Below are positions 1 to 8,481 of a DNA stretch of 12,061 bases, piece by piece (the stretch's first letter is position 1; each line of letters begins with the position of its first letter). The notes under the pieces are model-generated. The model was not told the DNA's origin. It worked only from the letters and a program-made list of their open reading frames with translations, and searched no databases. The translations under genes and the position numbers were made by a program. This stretch comes from Cruorifilaria tuberocauda (lineage: Eukaryota; Nematoda; Chromadorea; Rhabditida; Onchocercidae): positions 1 to 12,061 of the forward strand of contig JABVXU010001018.1 in the NCBI GenBank assembly GCA_013365365.1, written 5' to 3'.

Positions 1-64
1 TACCACTTTTGTATTTGTAAACGGTTTTTTGTTGATATATCGTTTGGGTTGGGATCACAATCAG

Positions 65-122
65 TCATGCTGGCAAAGCCTCATCGCTTCTTCGATAATC
101 CGATTGTTCTCTCATCGATCGT
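65..122 (-). CDS. possible terminal exon, minus strand (unidentified)
   Basis: Read on the minus strand, a textbook acceptor (ATTTTCAG, its AG at 124-123) is followed by a short open stretch of 18 codons ending in TGA at 67-65. The encoded tail is hydrophilic and charged, with REQSDYRRSDE in its middle. This is what a short last exon looks like in a nematode gene, and the upstream part would lie at higher coordinates. I could not find a matching donor for the neighbouring block at 244-402, so the two are not joined here. The block is too short to assign a family. A chance acceptor followed by a short open frame is a real alternative. Confidence 0.2.
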
Positions 123-243
123 CTGAAAATGGATTGTGCTGGCTGATTTGTAACTTCAACTCAGTGAATTTCTGAAAATCAACGAAAAACAGTTCAACAG
201 TAATTCTGTTATTGTCAGTTGTTTGCTAGTTTCATCAGTTTTT

Positions 244-402
244 CATAAATATTGAATTTCAGGTCTCGGAGGTCTAGCCGCCAGTGTGGACATGGAGAAC
301 ATTGTTGATCGCAAATCATCGACTGCGTTCTGCAGAAGTATTCGTGCTATGACAGATATGTGTTCTGGTAGTGATATTCTAATAGCTTGCTTGATATGCT
401 TC
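244..402 (-). CDS. possible 3' coding exon, minus strand (unidentified)
   Basis: On the minus strand, an AACAG acceptor (AG at 404-403) is followed by an open frame to a TGA at 246-244, about 52 residues. Its composition looks protein-like: an amphipathic part containing LPEHISVIARILLQ, then NAVDDLRSTMFSM, then a Pro/Arg tail ARPPRPE. The region is less AT-rich than its surroundings. The opposite strand is also open: a 124-residue frame from an ATG at 291 follows a TTTCAG at 257-262, so the coding strand is not certain. No GT donor lies near the end of the minus frame, so it would have to be a last exon. No family is recognised. Confidence 0.2.
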
Positions 403-609
403 CTGTTGAATCATTCCGGGTACTACATTCGAATTGAAACTATTAATGGGTTTCTGAAATCCTCGGTGAACAAATTTAAGTCTAGGCCTGAACGCAAACT
501 TAATCTTGTGCGGGACCGCAAATCACAGTGTCCAGTGGTGGATTCTTTTTTATTCATTCTCTTTTTAACCATCTATCACTTTATATACAAATTTAATCAG
601 AGAGAGGAA

Positions 610-628
610 AGAGAGAGAGAGAGAGAGG
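610..628. repeat. GA microsatellite
   Basis: An uninterrupted run of eight GA units with a G-rich end, preceded by imperfect GA (601-609). A simple sequence repeat with no function implied. It adds an artificial Glu-Arg run to the plus-strand frame that crosses it, which argues that the end of that frame is not real protein. Confidence 0.9.
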
Positions 629-660
629 GTGGGAAATATCCACTCATAATGTGTATATAA

Positions 661-1420
661 TAACTGGATTTCGGATATTAAATTCAATTCTGATTATCAA
701 TCAGAGAATTGGGAAATAATGCGATCCCTACAATTTCAATGTTTGTATTATCTATTCGTATATGATAGAAGCCTAAGCCTAAACCTAAGTTTAAGTTTTT
801 ATTTTCATACCGATTTTTATATTGTGAATTAAGAAATAATTGAATTAATCAATTTCATTGTTCCTATTGATTTCATTGTATTCATTAAGTTAGATTTTTC
901 ATTCATGTTATAGGTTTCTGTTTCTTTGTTCCTAAAGTTTTTATCCCATCTATCCGCTCAGTTGTTCGTGCTGAGAAAAGTTTCTAATTATTCTGACTTC
1001 GATCGCATTGACATTGATTAGTGTAATGTTACTTACAAGATAGGTAGTACTGTTTGCGTGCTTATGACATTCACAGCAGTGACAGCTGATTCGATGCTGC
1101 TAATATGCGACATATTTTTCATGTTTTTTATGCTGATTCATTTCTCCCAATGCTTTTCCTCGCATATTCTACCTGTGCTATTTCAGAAGGAAAAGATTCC
1201 GTTAGGTTTTTAAGCAAAACTTCCGTTGTCTCAATGAAATGCTTTGCCTTCAATTGAAATCATAAGGAGGAGAAAGAACAGTTTCCCAAGTAATGCCTTT
1301 TAAAACATAATAGATTGTTTCACACAGTCAAGGAAATCGAAGTTCAATTTAGGTTGTAGTTGCTAGGAAGAAAGCTGGTCGAAGAATTTCAAAGAAGTTT
1401 CTGAATAACGAGTAACTTAT
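661..1420. other. AT-rich stretch without a supported gene
   Basis: No open frame of useful length and no convincing exon was seen on either strand. The only named structure is the short telomere-like run at 771-788. The right edge abuts the duplicated unit that carries the first small collagen gene. Confidence 0.6.
771..788 (-). repeat. short telomere-like run (TTAGGC units)
   Basis: Two perfect GCCTAA units and one degenerate unit (ACCTAA) lie in tandem, followed by a further decayed GTTTAA. On the minus strand this is TTAGGC, the nematode telomere repeat unit. The run is only about 18 bases, so it may be chance, but it agrees with a nematode origin. Confidence 0.35.
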
Positions 1421-1716
1421 AAATAATCAGCATGATCAGACTCCCAGATCACTTCTGTTTCTCGTTGGTTTAGAACCTGTCCTTCAGGATTGTCTACCTT
1501 CCGGGATTGTCTATCTTCTATCAGCGGATCGAATCTACCTTCCATTCATTTTCAGTCATCTCATAAAAACGTCCGTTTAGCTTTCCAGGTACCGTCAATA
1601 ATCGTTTAATGCTGCATTTTGTTGCATTCCATATAACCATTCCACAAAGAATTCTTGAAATGTTTCTTTGTTTTGTGAATTCCGGAATGATTAATATCAA
1701 GCATCCAGCTTTCTAA

Positions 1717-1724
1717 TATAAATG
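1717..1724 (+). promoter_or_regulatory. TATA-like site of collagen gene 1
   Basis: TATAAATG lies 329 bases before the start codon inside a block conserved in all three paralogues (TATAAATA at 10259, TATAAGTG on the minus strand at 8481). It is followed in each copy by GGAAA or AGAAA and a pyrimidine-rich stretch. Conservation between diverged copies is the main evidence. The distance to the ATG implies a long leader or a leader intron. Confidence 0.5.
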
Positions 1725-1849
1725 GAAAACTTCTCTCTGAAATTTGCTTCACTAAATTTCAATTTGATTTCAAAATTTTTTCTTCAAATATTCGACGAAC
1801 TCATAAATTGTTAAGCTAGAAGTTTTACATTCTAATCATTGGATTGCCG

Positions 1850-1879
1850 CCTGGCTTAATTAATTAAAAAGTGCAAGAA
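1850..1879 (+). promoter_or_regulatory. 30-base block identical upstream of collagen genes 1 and 3
   Basis: The stretch is identical to 10375-10404, although surrounding sequence has drifted. It contains the perfect palindrome TTAATTAATTAA (1856-1867), which holds overlapping TAAT cores of the type bound by homeodomain proteins. It lies 167 bases before the ATG. It was not found upstream of gene 2. Confidence 0.45.
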
Positions 1880-2005
1880 AGGGGAAGTTCCATACATGTA
1901 TGGTTTTTTTCATTGAAGAATGATCTTGGAACAACTTTTTGGCAGTCTTTTATTCCATATCTTACAAAACTTCAAGTGATTAAAAAGATTTGAAAGAAAA
2001 ACTTC

Positions 2006-2007
2006 AG
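2006..2007 (+). other. candidate leader splice acceptor, collagen gene 1
   Basis: ACTTCAG followed by GCATTG lies 38 bases before the start codon. The paralogue has TTTTAG followed by GCATTG at the same place (AG at 10498-10499). It could be a 5'-leader cis-splice acceptor or a trans-splice site. A second CAG (TTATCAG) lies 6 bases before the ATG but is not kept in gene 3. Confidence 0.3.
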
Positions 2008-2045
2008 GCATTGAATACATGACTAGTTTCCGGTTATCAGTATCA

Positions 2046-2405
2046 ATGCACCTTCTCAGTACCTTGCTATTGGTTATCTACGTTTCGCTGCTTCAAGTAA
2101 GTAGCTATCTGATGAACTGTATTTAAATCAGAAATTCCAAGGCTGAAAGTAGGTAACAAAGGATGCTTAATTGCTTTTAGGCTTGTCCACCACAGCCAGG
2201 AGCCAGAGGGACAGATGGAAGAGATGGAGATAAAGGAGAGACGGGTGCTCCAGGAGTTCCGGGACCTCGAGGAATAATGGGAGAACCTGGAGAGCGGGGA
2301 GCTGCAGGACCAAAAGGTAATCGAGGAGCTAAAGGAGTACAAGGACCTCAAGGACCGAAGGGACAGAAAGGAATCAAAGGACCACCAGGAGCCATGGGAG
2401 GATAA
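2046..2405 (+). CDS. small secreted collagen 1 (22 Gly-X-Y triplets, two exons)
   Basis: Exon 1 is 2046-2096 and exon 2 is 2181-2405. The intron of 84 bases has a GTAAGT donor and a TTTTAG acceptor and lies in phase 0. The product has 91 residues. Residues 1-17 ([17 protein letters not shown]) form a hydrophobic signal peptide, and cleavage is likely near A18. A linker with the only cysteine (C19) follows, in CPPQP. Residues 24-89 are 22 perfect Gly-X-Y triplets, then Gly-Gly and TAA. Lys-Gly-Glu pairing (GDKGET) and Pro in several Y positions are as expected for a triple helix with prolyl hydroxylation in the secretory pathway. Net charge of the mature part is about +5. Nematode cuticle collagens are usually near 300 residues with cysteine clusters on both sides of the helix; all of that is missing here. 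The start is supported by MHLLST in all three paralogues. The role is unknown; extracellular matrix or a soluble trimer are both possible. Confidence 0.92.
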
Positions 2406-2904
2406 AAGTATTAGAAATTTATTGGAGGTATTGAAAACTTTGTGGTTATCATCGTCATTATCATTGTTGCGTAATAACTTCGGGATTTTGCCGAATTTCA
2501 AATTGAAAGAAAGAGAAATAATATATTGCGACTCTTTCACGTGCAGAGCATTGCTGTAGCTAAGCGTAAAAGGCTTATTAGATATTCCTATCAGTCTAAT
2601 CAGTTTTACTTACAATAATATTACAGTTCAAATCCATTCAGCTCTTGAATATCTTTGTTGTTTTAGAGAAAAATAGCTCCGAAAGAGGGGAATTCACCTT
2701 TAGCATAAGGAGAACGGACCATTTGGGTTCCAATCAGAATGTGTGTTATCTATTTTTCACTTATCATCCATTTCACTCTTTTTAAAGCCAGAAACCTATA
2801 ACTGCCATCATTTGGATATTGGATACAAGAATCCATCTTCAATAAAACTCGGTATATTCATTTCAAGATATCTCGGGATAATAATATATTAACTTTGGTA
2901 ACAT
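2406..2904. other. 3' flank of collagen gene 1, otherwise no gene seen
   Basis: The first 75 bases align with the 3' flank of gene 3. At the place where gene 3 has its AATAAA, this copy reads GTAATAAC, so the canonical signal is lost or changed. AATAAT at 2517-2522 is the nearest variant signal downstream, and a canonical AATAAA first appears at 2841, probably too far to serve the gene. No other exon is supported. Confidence 0.5.
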
Positions 2905-3138
2905 ATGTATTTTAGCATGCGGAACGAGATCGCTCTAGATGTTAAACAAACGATTTCAAATAAGACAAAGTTTTCCTTATCAGTCATTGCATACGATTTT
3001 TGCATTACTTCCAGTTCGACCGCGGCTGCCAAGCCTCTCCCTGAGAGAATTGCTGAAAGTGATGAGAATAATCCGTGCAATTCCGGATATATCAGGATGG
3101 TACCATGCGTAATAAAAGGTGCCACCAAAAAGAACTGA
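2905..3138 (+). CDS. hypothetical 77-residue frame or 3' exon
   Basis: A frame from ATG to TGA of 77 codons in a locally GC-richer spot. Inside it, CATTACTTCCAG (AG at 3013-3014) is a good splice acceptor, after which about 41 codons remain open with a protein-like make-up: AAAKPLPERIAESDENN, then a part with two cysteines (PCNSGYIRMVPCV) and a Lys-rich end. The minus strand is open over the same stretch (2889-3149), so the coding strand is uncertain. No family is recognised and no signal peptide is clear. It could be a final exon of a larger gene, a small orphan gene or chance. Confidence 0.2.
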   Translation: MYFSMRNEIALDVKQTISNKTKFSLSVIAYDFCITSSSTAAAKPLPERIAESDENNPCNSGYIRMVPCVIKGATKKN

Positions 3139-4862
3139 AACATTTGCACTATTTGTGCTAATCGATTAATTCCTCATTGCAAGAACTTTTAATTCAATAA
3201 TTCTTCCAGCTTTTGTCAACTGATTCTACTTAACGGTTTTCTCTCTGCCCATTCAGTCGAATTATTTCACTTTCGAATAAGGCCTTTTAGTGATTAGCAC
3301 ACCCAAACAGCACTTGATTTGCGTGATGCGCCGTCAACGATTGATTAAACGGAAAAAGTTTAAAGAAGCTTTGTTGACAATTCAAATGTGAAGTGGGCGA
3401 TAGTAGAAGCTAAGTACGCTAGAAGATTGTGAAAGGAGAAATATAAATGGAAGGAGACAAGAAATTCCAGCTTCACTCCTCGATTACACAAAAGTTTTTT
3501 GTAAAGCAATTTCTCCTTCCGGTGAATGCCATGGCGATTTTTGAGAAGAAGGATAATTCAACTTGTTGAGAAATCCATGAGGAACTTGGCTCCACTGATT
3601 CATCCATCCTAGGTCACATAAAGGTGAAATGCTAGTCAGCATGGTTTGTCTTCTCTGGAATAGCTGATTCCTTGTCCACTACAAAGACTCAGAAAACATC
3701 GTTCATCTGATTTATTGTATTTATGAGTGAGTTTTTCAAGGCAGTTCTGAACGCTGATTGCAGCGGTATAGAACGGTTAAAGGAACGGAGAATTTAATTA
3801 TGCGAGCTTAGTCTTAATTGAATCGTAAAATTGTAAATATGTGTAAAACAGTTTGCGAAACTTTTCATTCAAACTCAAGTAATGACAGTAAGAGATCAAA
3901 TTACTATATCTTTCTCAAATTTGCGACCTGAGATTTAATATCCTAAATCCTAAATATCCTAAAATAACTATAACATAATTAATACCTCCTTAATAGTGAT
4001 ACTAATCTGTTTTACAATAAATTCTGGTATTCGGTAACTTGTCACTACCTTTGGGGTCCGTCAATTTGTGGCACACTTAAGAGAAAGTTGAATTCTCAGC
4101 TTGTTGATACAAATACTTTGTTCAGAACTAATAATAGAAGCAGCCAGTGAGGAAAGGTAATCTTTTCGACAGATAAACAGAGATAATACAGTGGTACCAT
4201 CTTGGGTGGTGTTTAAATCGTTGTCTACAAGGTAGGTGTAATTTTGTAAGGATAGAAAGATTGGGAAATCACATAGTAAGGAATTGGAGATAAAGATTGT
4301 TATGATGCGAGTGCATCAAGCATAAAAGATTTAAAAGAGCTAAGGAATTCATATGCGAATTGAAGAAACAGATCAAATTCTATGAAACAGTTTTTGTATG
4401 AGGATGTCTGTTACAGGCCTCATGAAAATATTTAATAGTAATTTATAGAACGACAAAAATTGAAAGGTATTTATAGTTAAATTAGTGTCGAGTGATCTCT
4501 CGACATTTCGGGTTTCCGACAACTTGAGATTGAGTGACCTACGGAATTCCGAATTGGTACACTGTGTTGAAACTGAGCAGAGATGACTAATGTGGAGGAG
4601 AAGAAGCTAAAAGTAACGACTTAAATTCATGGAGTAGATATATTCTATGATAAGAACGGATGATATGGTACCAACTTATCCATCGATTGCTAACACGGCG
4701 TGTGACAAAGTATCAGCAATTTTTCCACTCCTCCATCTTCGCATGCAATGACGACATGCATCCTTGATGAATGGGATCAAATTAGAATGTCACGATGTTA
4801 ATTAGATAGTGCATATTGTGTCGCCTGGTTTTTAGCCAGAAGAAGTTTTTCAGGACGCATTA
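3139..4862. other. long stretch without a supported gene
   Basis: Both strands carry frequent stops. I saw no frame above about 60 codons and no convincing exon series. The only coding-like trace is a 21-codon fragment at 3570-3632. GGGGTCCGTCAATTTGTGG at 4052-4070 resembles a transposon end in feel, but no inverted partner was found. Confidence 0.55.
3570..3632 (+). pseudogene. possible relic of a mariner-type transposase helix-turn-helix
   Basis: In one frame, between a TGA at 3567-3569 and a TAG at 3633-3635, the codons read EIHEELGSTDSSILGHIK and a few more. The spacing of EELG, then STDSSI, then H-I-K is like the second helix-turn-helix of mariner-family transposases. Nothing convincing from the catalytic domain follows in any frame and no terminal repeats were found, so this would be a decayed scrap. 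The match is by memory of the family pattern only and may be chance. Confidence 0.15.
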
Positions 4863-4876
4863 GTTGCCATGGTAAC
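4863..4876 (+). promoter_or_regulatory. X-box (RFX/DAF-19-type site)
   Basis: GTTGCCATGGTAAC fits the imperfect-palindrome consensus of RFX factors with both half sites intact. In nematodes such sites, bound by DAF-19, sit shortly upstream of genes for sensory cilia. Short frames start close by on both strands: one on the minus strand begins MRPEKLLLAKNQ two bases after the site, and one on the plus strand begins MKYFSGTFYF about 30 bases after. Neither is recognised or long enough to call a gene. Confidence 0.45.
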
Positions 4877-5590
4877 AGTCTGAGTAGAGTTACCTTGATG
4901 TGAAAAAATGAAGTATTTCAGTGGTACTTTTTACTTTCCCTGTTTTTCGTTAACTATTCAATGTTTATTCTTCAGAACCTAGTTCTTGATTTGTTGTTTT
5001 TTGAAGGATATACTTAAAACCTAATTCCAAACTTTTAAAAATTTTATTTGCAGCAGAAAACTTCGACCATTGGATTTCATTTATTCCCACAATTTGATTT
5101 TTCCAGCATTAAAGGTCCTGACAATTGAATTGTTTGATCTGTTATCTTCCAAAAGTCAATTTTAAAGTCTTTTCAACACTCAAATATAAATGATGATAAT
5201 GTTAACATTATAACTAGTGACTCCTACAGTTATCATAAACATTTTATCACATGAAGAAGTATCCCTTCCATGATAGAGGGACTCTTCTATAAGAGGAGAC
5301 CGTAACTATTATAGTGATCATCTATATCGTTAGTAATTAACTGCCTTATTACCTGCAAACCTTGATATATACTGTAATTAATTGTTCATGTTACACGACG
5401 AATGAATATCTTGATCATGTGAATGCTGATACATGACATAGTAGTGGCATCACTTCCTGTCGCGCCGCTGCATATGTCACCATTGCTTGCGACGTCGCTT
5501 GCTACCTCAGCAATTCGCTGTGATACCCAGCAATATGCTTTACTGATGTTGAACGATATTACTGACAGTAGCGATTACAGGTTGCATGCA
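4877..5590. other. stretch without a supported gene; palindrome inside
   Basis: AT-rich and full of stops up to about 5420. From about 5440 the base composition becomes more GC-rich, leading into the coding-like minus-strand blocks at 5591-5929. The plus-strand frame at 5423-5611 (62 codons) is on the opposite strand to that signal and is not called. Confidence 0.5.
5196..5211. repeat. 16-bp perfect palindrome
   Basis: ATAATGTTAACATTAT is its own reverse complement. It is not repeated elsewhere in the window as far as I can see. Function unknown. Confidence 0.8.
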
Positions 5591-5929
5591 TTAGGGACTG
5601 TTGGTGGATGATCCTTTTTCTGTTGCATTTACTTCTTCGGAACTGTCGTGCACTGATGTCGAATTGCCGCTTCTGCTTCCGGTGTCCGGTGTCACCGAAC
5701 AGTCCTGAAAACTTGAAATAGATGGCTTGTCTTCTGGAGGTTGTTGAAGCTCGCTGGTGAAATCTTTTTGATGTCAAGCCTTTCGTATAGTCCATCTGTA
5801 ATTGGACTGGACGTGCATAAAGAATCGTCATCATCATGAAACAAAGATCAGTAAGCTTTTAGCTTTTGCTGATGGCATGGAATTCAAGAAACACTGAAAT
5901 GCATCGCATCTTTCGTGTACCGAAGCCAT
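5591..5929 (-). pseudogene. coding-like blocks in three frames: multi-exon gene or decayed gene
   Basis: On the minus strand three protein-like frames follow one another. Block 1 runs from an ATG at 5929 just after an AACAG acceptor to a TGA at 5836-5834 (31 residues; contains VHERCDAFQCFLNSMPSA). Block 2, in another frame from about 5838 to 5765, starts HDDDDSLCTSSPITDGLYER. Block 3 runs from 5773 to TAA at 5593-5591, 60 residues rich in Ser, Thr and Glu; pieces are ELQQPPEDKPSISS and SVHDSSEEVNATEKG. Between blocks 2 and 3 there is a run of five A's (minus strand) where one extra A would keep the frame. Between blocks 1 and 2 a single base is in excess at the TGATGATGA run. No good introns separate the blocks. 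A pseudogene, base-call errors or unrecognised splicing could each explain this. No family was identified. Confidence 0.3.
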
Positions 5930-6032
5930 CTGTTCTCAAATAAAAACGTATTCCAAATCCATCAATAGCAACGGGGAAATAATTATGTAAATATATTTCT
6001 TACTGAAGAAAGTTAAGCAATAAGATTTAAAC

Positions 6033-6187
6033 CTGATACTGAGAAGGTTGAAGGTGAATCTAATTTCAGTTGAATAAATGTCTCTTTTTTCATCTTTGAG
6101 GAATATAGGAACCGTGGGTTTCAAATCACTCAACTTGATTCCCTTCATGGAATTCTCACATATTACTTCCCTCTCTTCCTCAGGAAT
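6033..6187 (-). CDS. possible exon, minus strand (unidentified)
   Basis: The frame opens after a TGA at 6190-6188 and stays open to a possible donor (CAG then GTTTAA, G at 6033). Pieces of the product are PEEEREVICENSMKGIKL, DLKPTVPIFLKDEKR and RFTFNLLSI. The first part is hydrophilic and protein-like. The acceptor is not clear; CCTGAG at the left end is weak. It lies 103 bases upstream of the next minus-strand block (starting 5929), an intron length similar to those in the collagen genes. The two may belong to one gene, but the joined reading frame does not favour block 1. Unidentified. Confidence 0.22.
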
Positions 6188-7305
6188 TCACAATTATTTA
6201 ATCAGAACAAATCCCTTCACCCTTTAACTCGATCAAGTCGAAAGCCGTATAAACTATTTTCGAATACGCTCATGAAATCCTTTTCAAGTAATTCTCACAA
6301 AGAAGAAAACTTCTTTGTAGTTCGAATTTGTTAATAAATCAAACATTGTTAGTTCTCCTTCATAGAGTCATTTGTTGCCTGTATAGTTGTCTTGACAATA
6401 TTGAATTTCAGTTGTCACATCAAGTATTGAGTTAAGCCATGAATAACTTTTTCTTCTATCGTTTAATTAAATCGATTAATCTATCTAATTACTACTGGTA
6501 ATTATTACTGCTTTAACTTTCATATTGAAGAAGAAGATATTCCCGAATTAGTGGCCCATTATTTCTTTCAAATTTTGCTCGATGAAATAATATTTACTGA
6601 AATAACATCGATTTACCACAATCTTTACTTTCATGAGAGATAGTTATAGGTGGATTGGCTTCTCTACTATGGTGTTATGATAACAGACAATATATCCAAG
6701 AAGATTTGATATCTCTCAGCTTATGATGACATTAAGGGACAGAGGAAAAGTGATCATGTTCCATTTAAATGTCGTCATAGATACAAATTTAAATATTCCG
6801 AAAATAGTTATTATTTAAGTCAATTCATCACGGCAATCAAAGCAAGTCGGTGACATATTAAAGAGAAATCAATCAATTTCACATGGCTTGGCTTCTTATC
6901 ATCTGATCAATCATGTCGTCGATTGGAATGTGAACAGGGAAATGGAAAAATCACTCACTTCATAAAATATAGTAATCAGATGATTTCAGGAAACTTAAAT
7001 GATATTAAACATATTGATTACTAATTGTATAATAGATAATTGCTGAACACGTGCTATTTCCATTGTTCTAATGAAGATATAATGATTCTTATGATGTAAC
7101 ACCTGCTGATTGATTTGGATTCAGACAAGTTTATCATTTTGCATCCATTTTGATTGGTGGACATGGACAATCATTCAAATGCTTGATAATACTTGTTGCT
7201 CTTTAAGCAAGCTAACTGATATTATGATAGCGGTTATCGTGAAATTAAAAAGAAATTCAACTTTGGCTTAAGCCTTGATTTGGACTACAATTTATATGGT
7301 ATTAC
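6188..7305. other. AT-rich stretch without a supported gene
   Basis: Very AT-rich, stops in all frames, no supported exon. If the minus-strand blocks on either side belong to one gene, this would be an intron of about 1.1 kb. A 9-bp hairpin lies at 6297-6318. Confidence 0.5.
6297..6318. repeat. 9-bp perfect hairpin
   Basis: ACAAAGAAG and its reverse complement CTTCTTTGT are separated by a four-A loop. Such a stem can occur by chance in AT-rich DNA. Confidence 0.6.
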
Positions 7306-7346
7306 ATCCCATGGGATACTTCTCAAAATCGTCGTTAGTTGCTTTA
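7303..7346. repeat. 44-base exact repeat, left copy
   Basis: Identical to 12018-12061 in the same orientation. The second copy is cut by the window edge, so the repeat may be longer. It contains the 12-bp palindrome ATCCCATGGGAT (7306-7317). On the minus strand it is the 3' part of the possible exon at 7306-7395, and the match stops just past the possible GT donor. Confidence 0.9.
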
Positions 7347-7395
7347 ACGAATTCGCTTCTTCCAGGCAGTTATCCTTCAAGTTGATTTTCATTCT
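7306..7395 (-). CDS. possible internal exon of 30 codons, minus strand
   Basis: On the minus strand an acceptor (AAAAACAG, AG at 7397-7396) is followed by exactly 90 open bases up to a donor (GAT then GTAATA). The product is 30 residues, with MKINLKDNCLEEANS followed by LKQLTTILRSIPWD. The last part is repeated base for base at the right end of the window, where identity ends inside the putative donor, as expected for a coding exon flanked by faster-changing introns. The opposite strand is also open here. The family is not recognised. It could be part of the same gene as the blocks at 5591-6187. Confidence 0.3.
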
Positions 7396-7784
7396 CTGTT
7401 TTTATTTATTCGATTAACATTTCCTTCTCATCCATTCACATTCTCTTCTAATTGAAGCGAACTTGAATTCTTCATTGTTCAATCTTTCCATATTGAATTA
7501 CACCACTTCAATCCGTTTATCACTGCTTCCCTTCTCAATATTCGCAATATTCAACGAAACAGTTTGGCACTATGAAAATGTATGTTTGAATCTTTTCATT
7601 AAATTCAGGAATGAACTGAAATGTTCGAGTTGTGAAATAATGTTAGAATTGATTGAAAATGCTTCGCAACTATAATTTGGAAATAAACAAAGCTTTGTTT
7701 TAAAGTTTTCATGTCCTAAAGTCCGCTAACTTCGCTAAGGCACCGACTGTAATTTCAAGCGTTTGCGTTTCGTAGAAGGAAGGA

Positions 7785-7799
7785 CTTATCAGTGATAAG
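7785..7799. promoter_or_regulatory. inverted pair of GATA sites
   Basis: CTTATCAGTGATAAG holds two TGATAAG-type sites in opposite orientation two to three bases apart. On the minus strand it reads ACTGATAAG, close to the intestinal GATA factor (ELT-2) consensus of nematodes. It lies about 100 bases beyond the stop of collagen gene 2. Function is not shown. Confidence 0.25.
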
Positions 7800-7887
7800 A
7801 TATCAACGATTCGATAGAATGGTGCAAGTAAAAACAATAATAATAAATATCACTGAGAAGGGAAGACACTTCCACTAATTCCAACTG

Positions 7888-7893
7888 TTTATT
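7888..7893 (-). terminator. poly(A) signal AATAAA of collagen gene 2
   Basis: A canonical AATAAA starts only four bases after the TAA stop, so the 3' untranslated region would be very short. No other AATAAA was noticed on this strand nearby. Confidence 0.6.
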
Positions 7894-7897
7894 ACTT

Positions 7898-8261
<364 letters not shown>

Positions 8262-8274
8262 GGGTACGAGCAAT

Positions 8275-8276
8275 CT
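8275..8276 (-). other. candidate leader splice acceptor, collagen gene 2
   Basis: AATTTCAG, an ideal nematode acceptor, lies 13 bases before the ATG (exon would begin at 8274). A 5'-leader intron or a trans-splice site would both fit. With the TATA-like site 213 bases upstream, part of that stretch would be removed from the mRNA. Confidence 0.4.
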
Positions 8277-8473
8277 GAAATTGGTTTTGTGTACAGTAAC
8301 AGATTTTTCTTGAGGAAAGGAAGAAGAAAGATTGACGAAACACCTATTTACAGCCTTTAGAAGATCATTCTTGACTTGGGACTGTACATGAACGGTACCA
8401 AACTATTATAATACAGGAAATATTTTATGATTTGAATTCGAATTTGATGAAGCGAATTTAAAAGAGAAATTTC

Positions 8474-8481
8474 CACTTATA
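8474..8481 (-). promoter_or_regulatory. TATA-like site of collagen gene 2
   Basis: TATAAGTG followed by GAAA on the minus strand, 213 bases before the start codon, in the block that aligns with the TATA-like sites of genes 1 and 3. Conserved flanks before it (AACTTCCCAA) match gene 3. Confidence 0.45.

Larger units (their letters stand above)
1421..2480 (+). repeat. duplication unit copy A (small collagen gene 1 with flanks)
   Basis: This stretch aligns along its length with 9973-10951 in the same orientation. The match begins near the shared AATCA(G/A)CATGATCAGA, runs through the TATA-like site, a 30-base identical block, the 5' leader, both exons and the intron, and ends in the 3' flank (TCATCGT and TCATT patterns). 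By eye roughly three quarters of positions agree, with small gaps, and the intron is about as similar as the exons. The 5' half also matches the inverted copy upstream of gene 2 (8262 to about 8760). Confidence 0.85.

Noticed and set aside
286..660. 124-codon plus-strand frame
   Set aside because: Its second half is AT-rich hydrophobic sequence ending in the GA microsatellite. The first 40 codons follow a TTTCAG and could be an exon, but the minus strand gives a more protein-like reading.
2067..2540. 157-codon frame on the minus strand
   Set aside because: Antisense shadow of collagen gene 1; its Ser/Trp/Leu-rich make-up is the complement of Gly-X-Y codons.
4052..4070. Possible end of a DNA transposon
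   Set aside because: No inverted partner or target duplication was found in the window.
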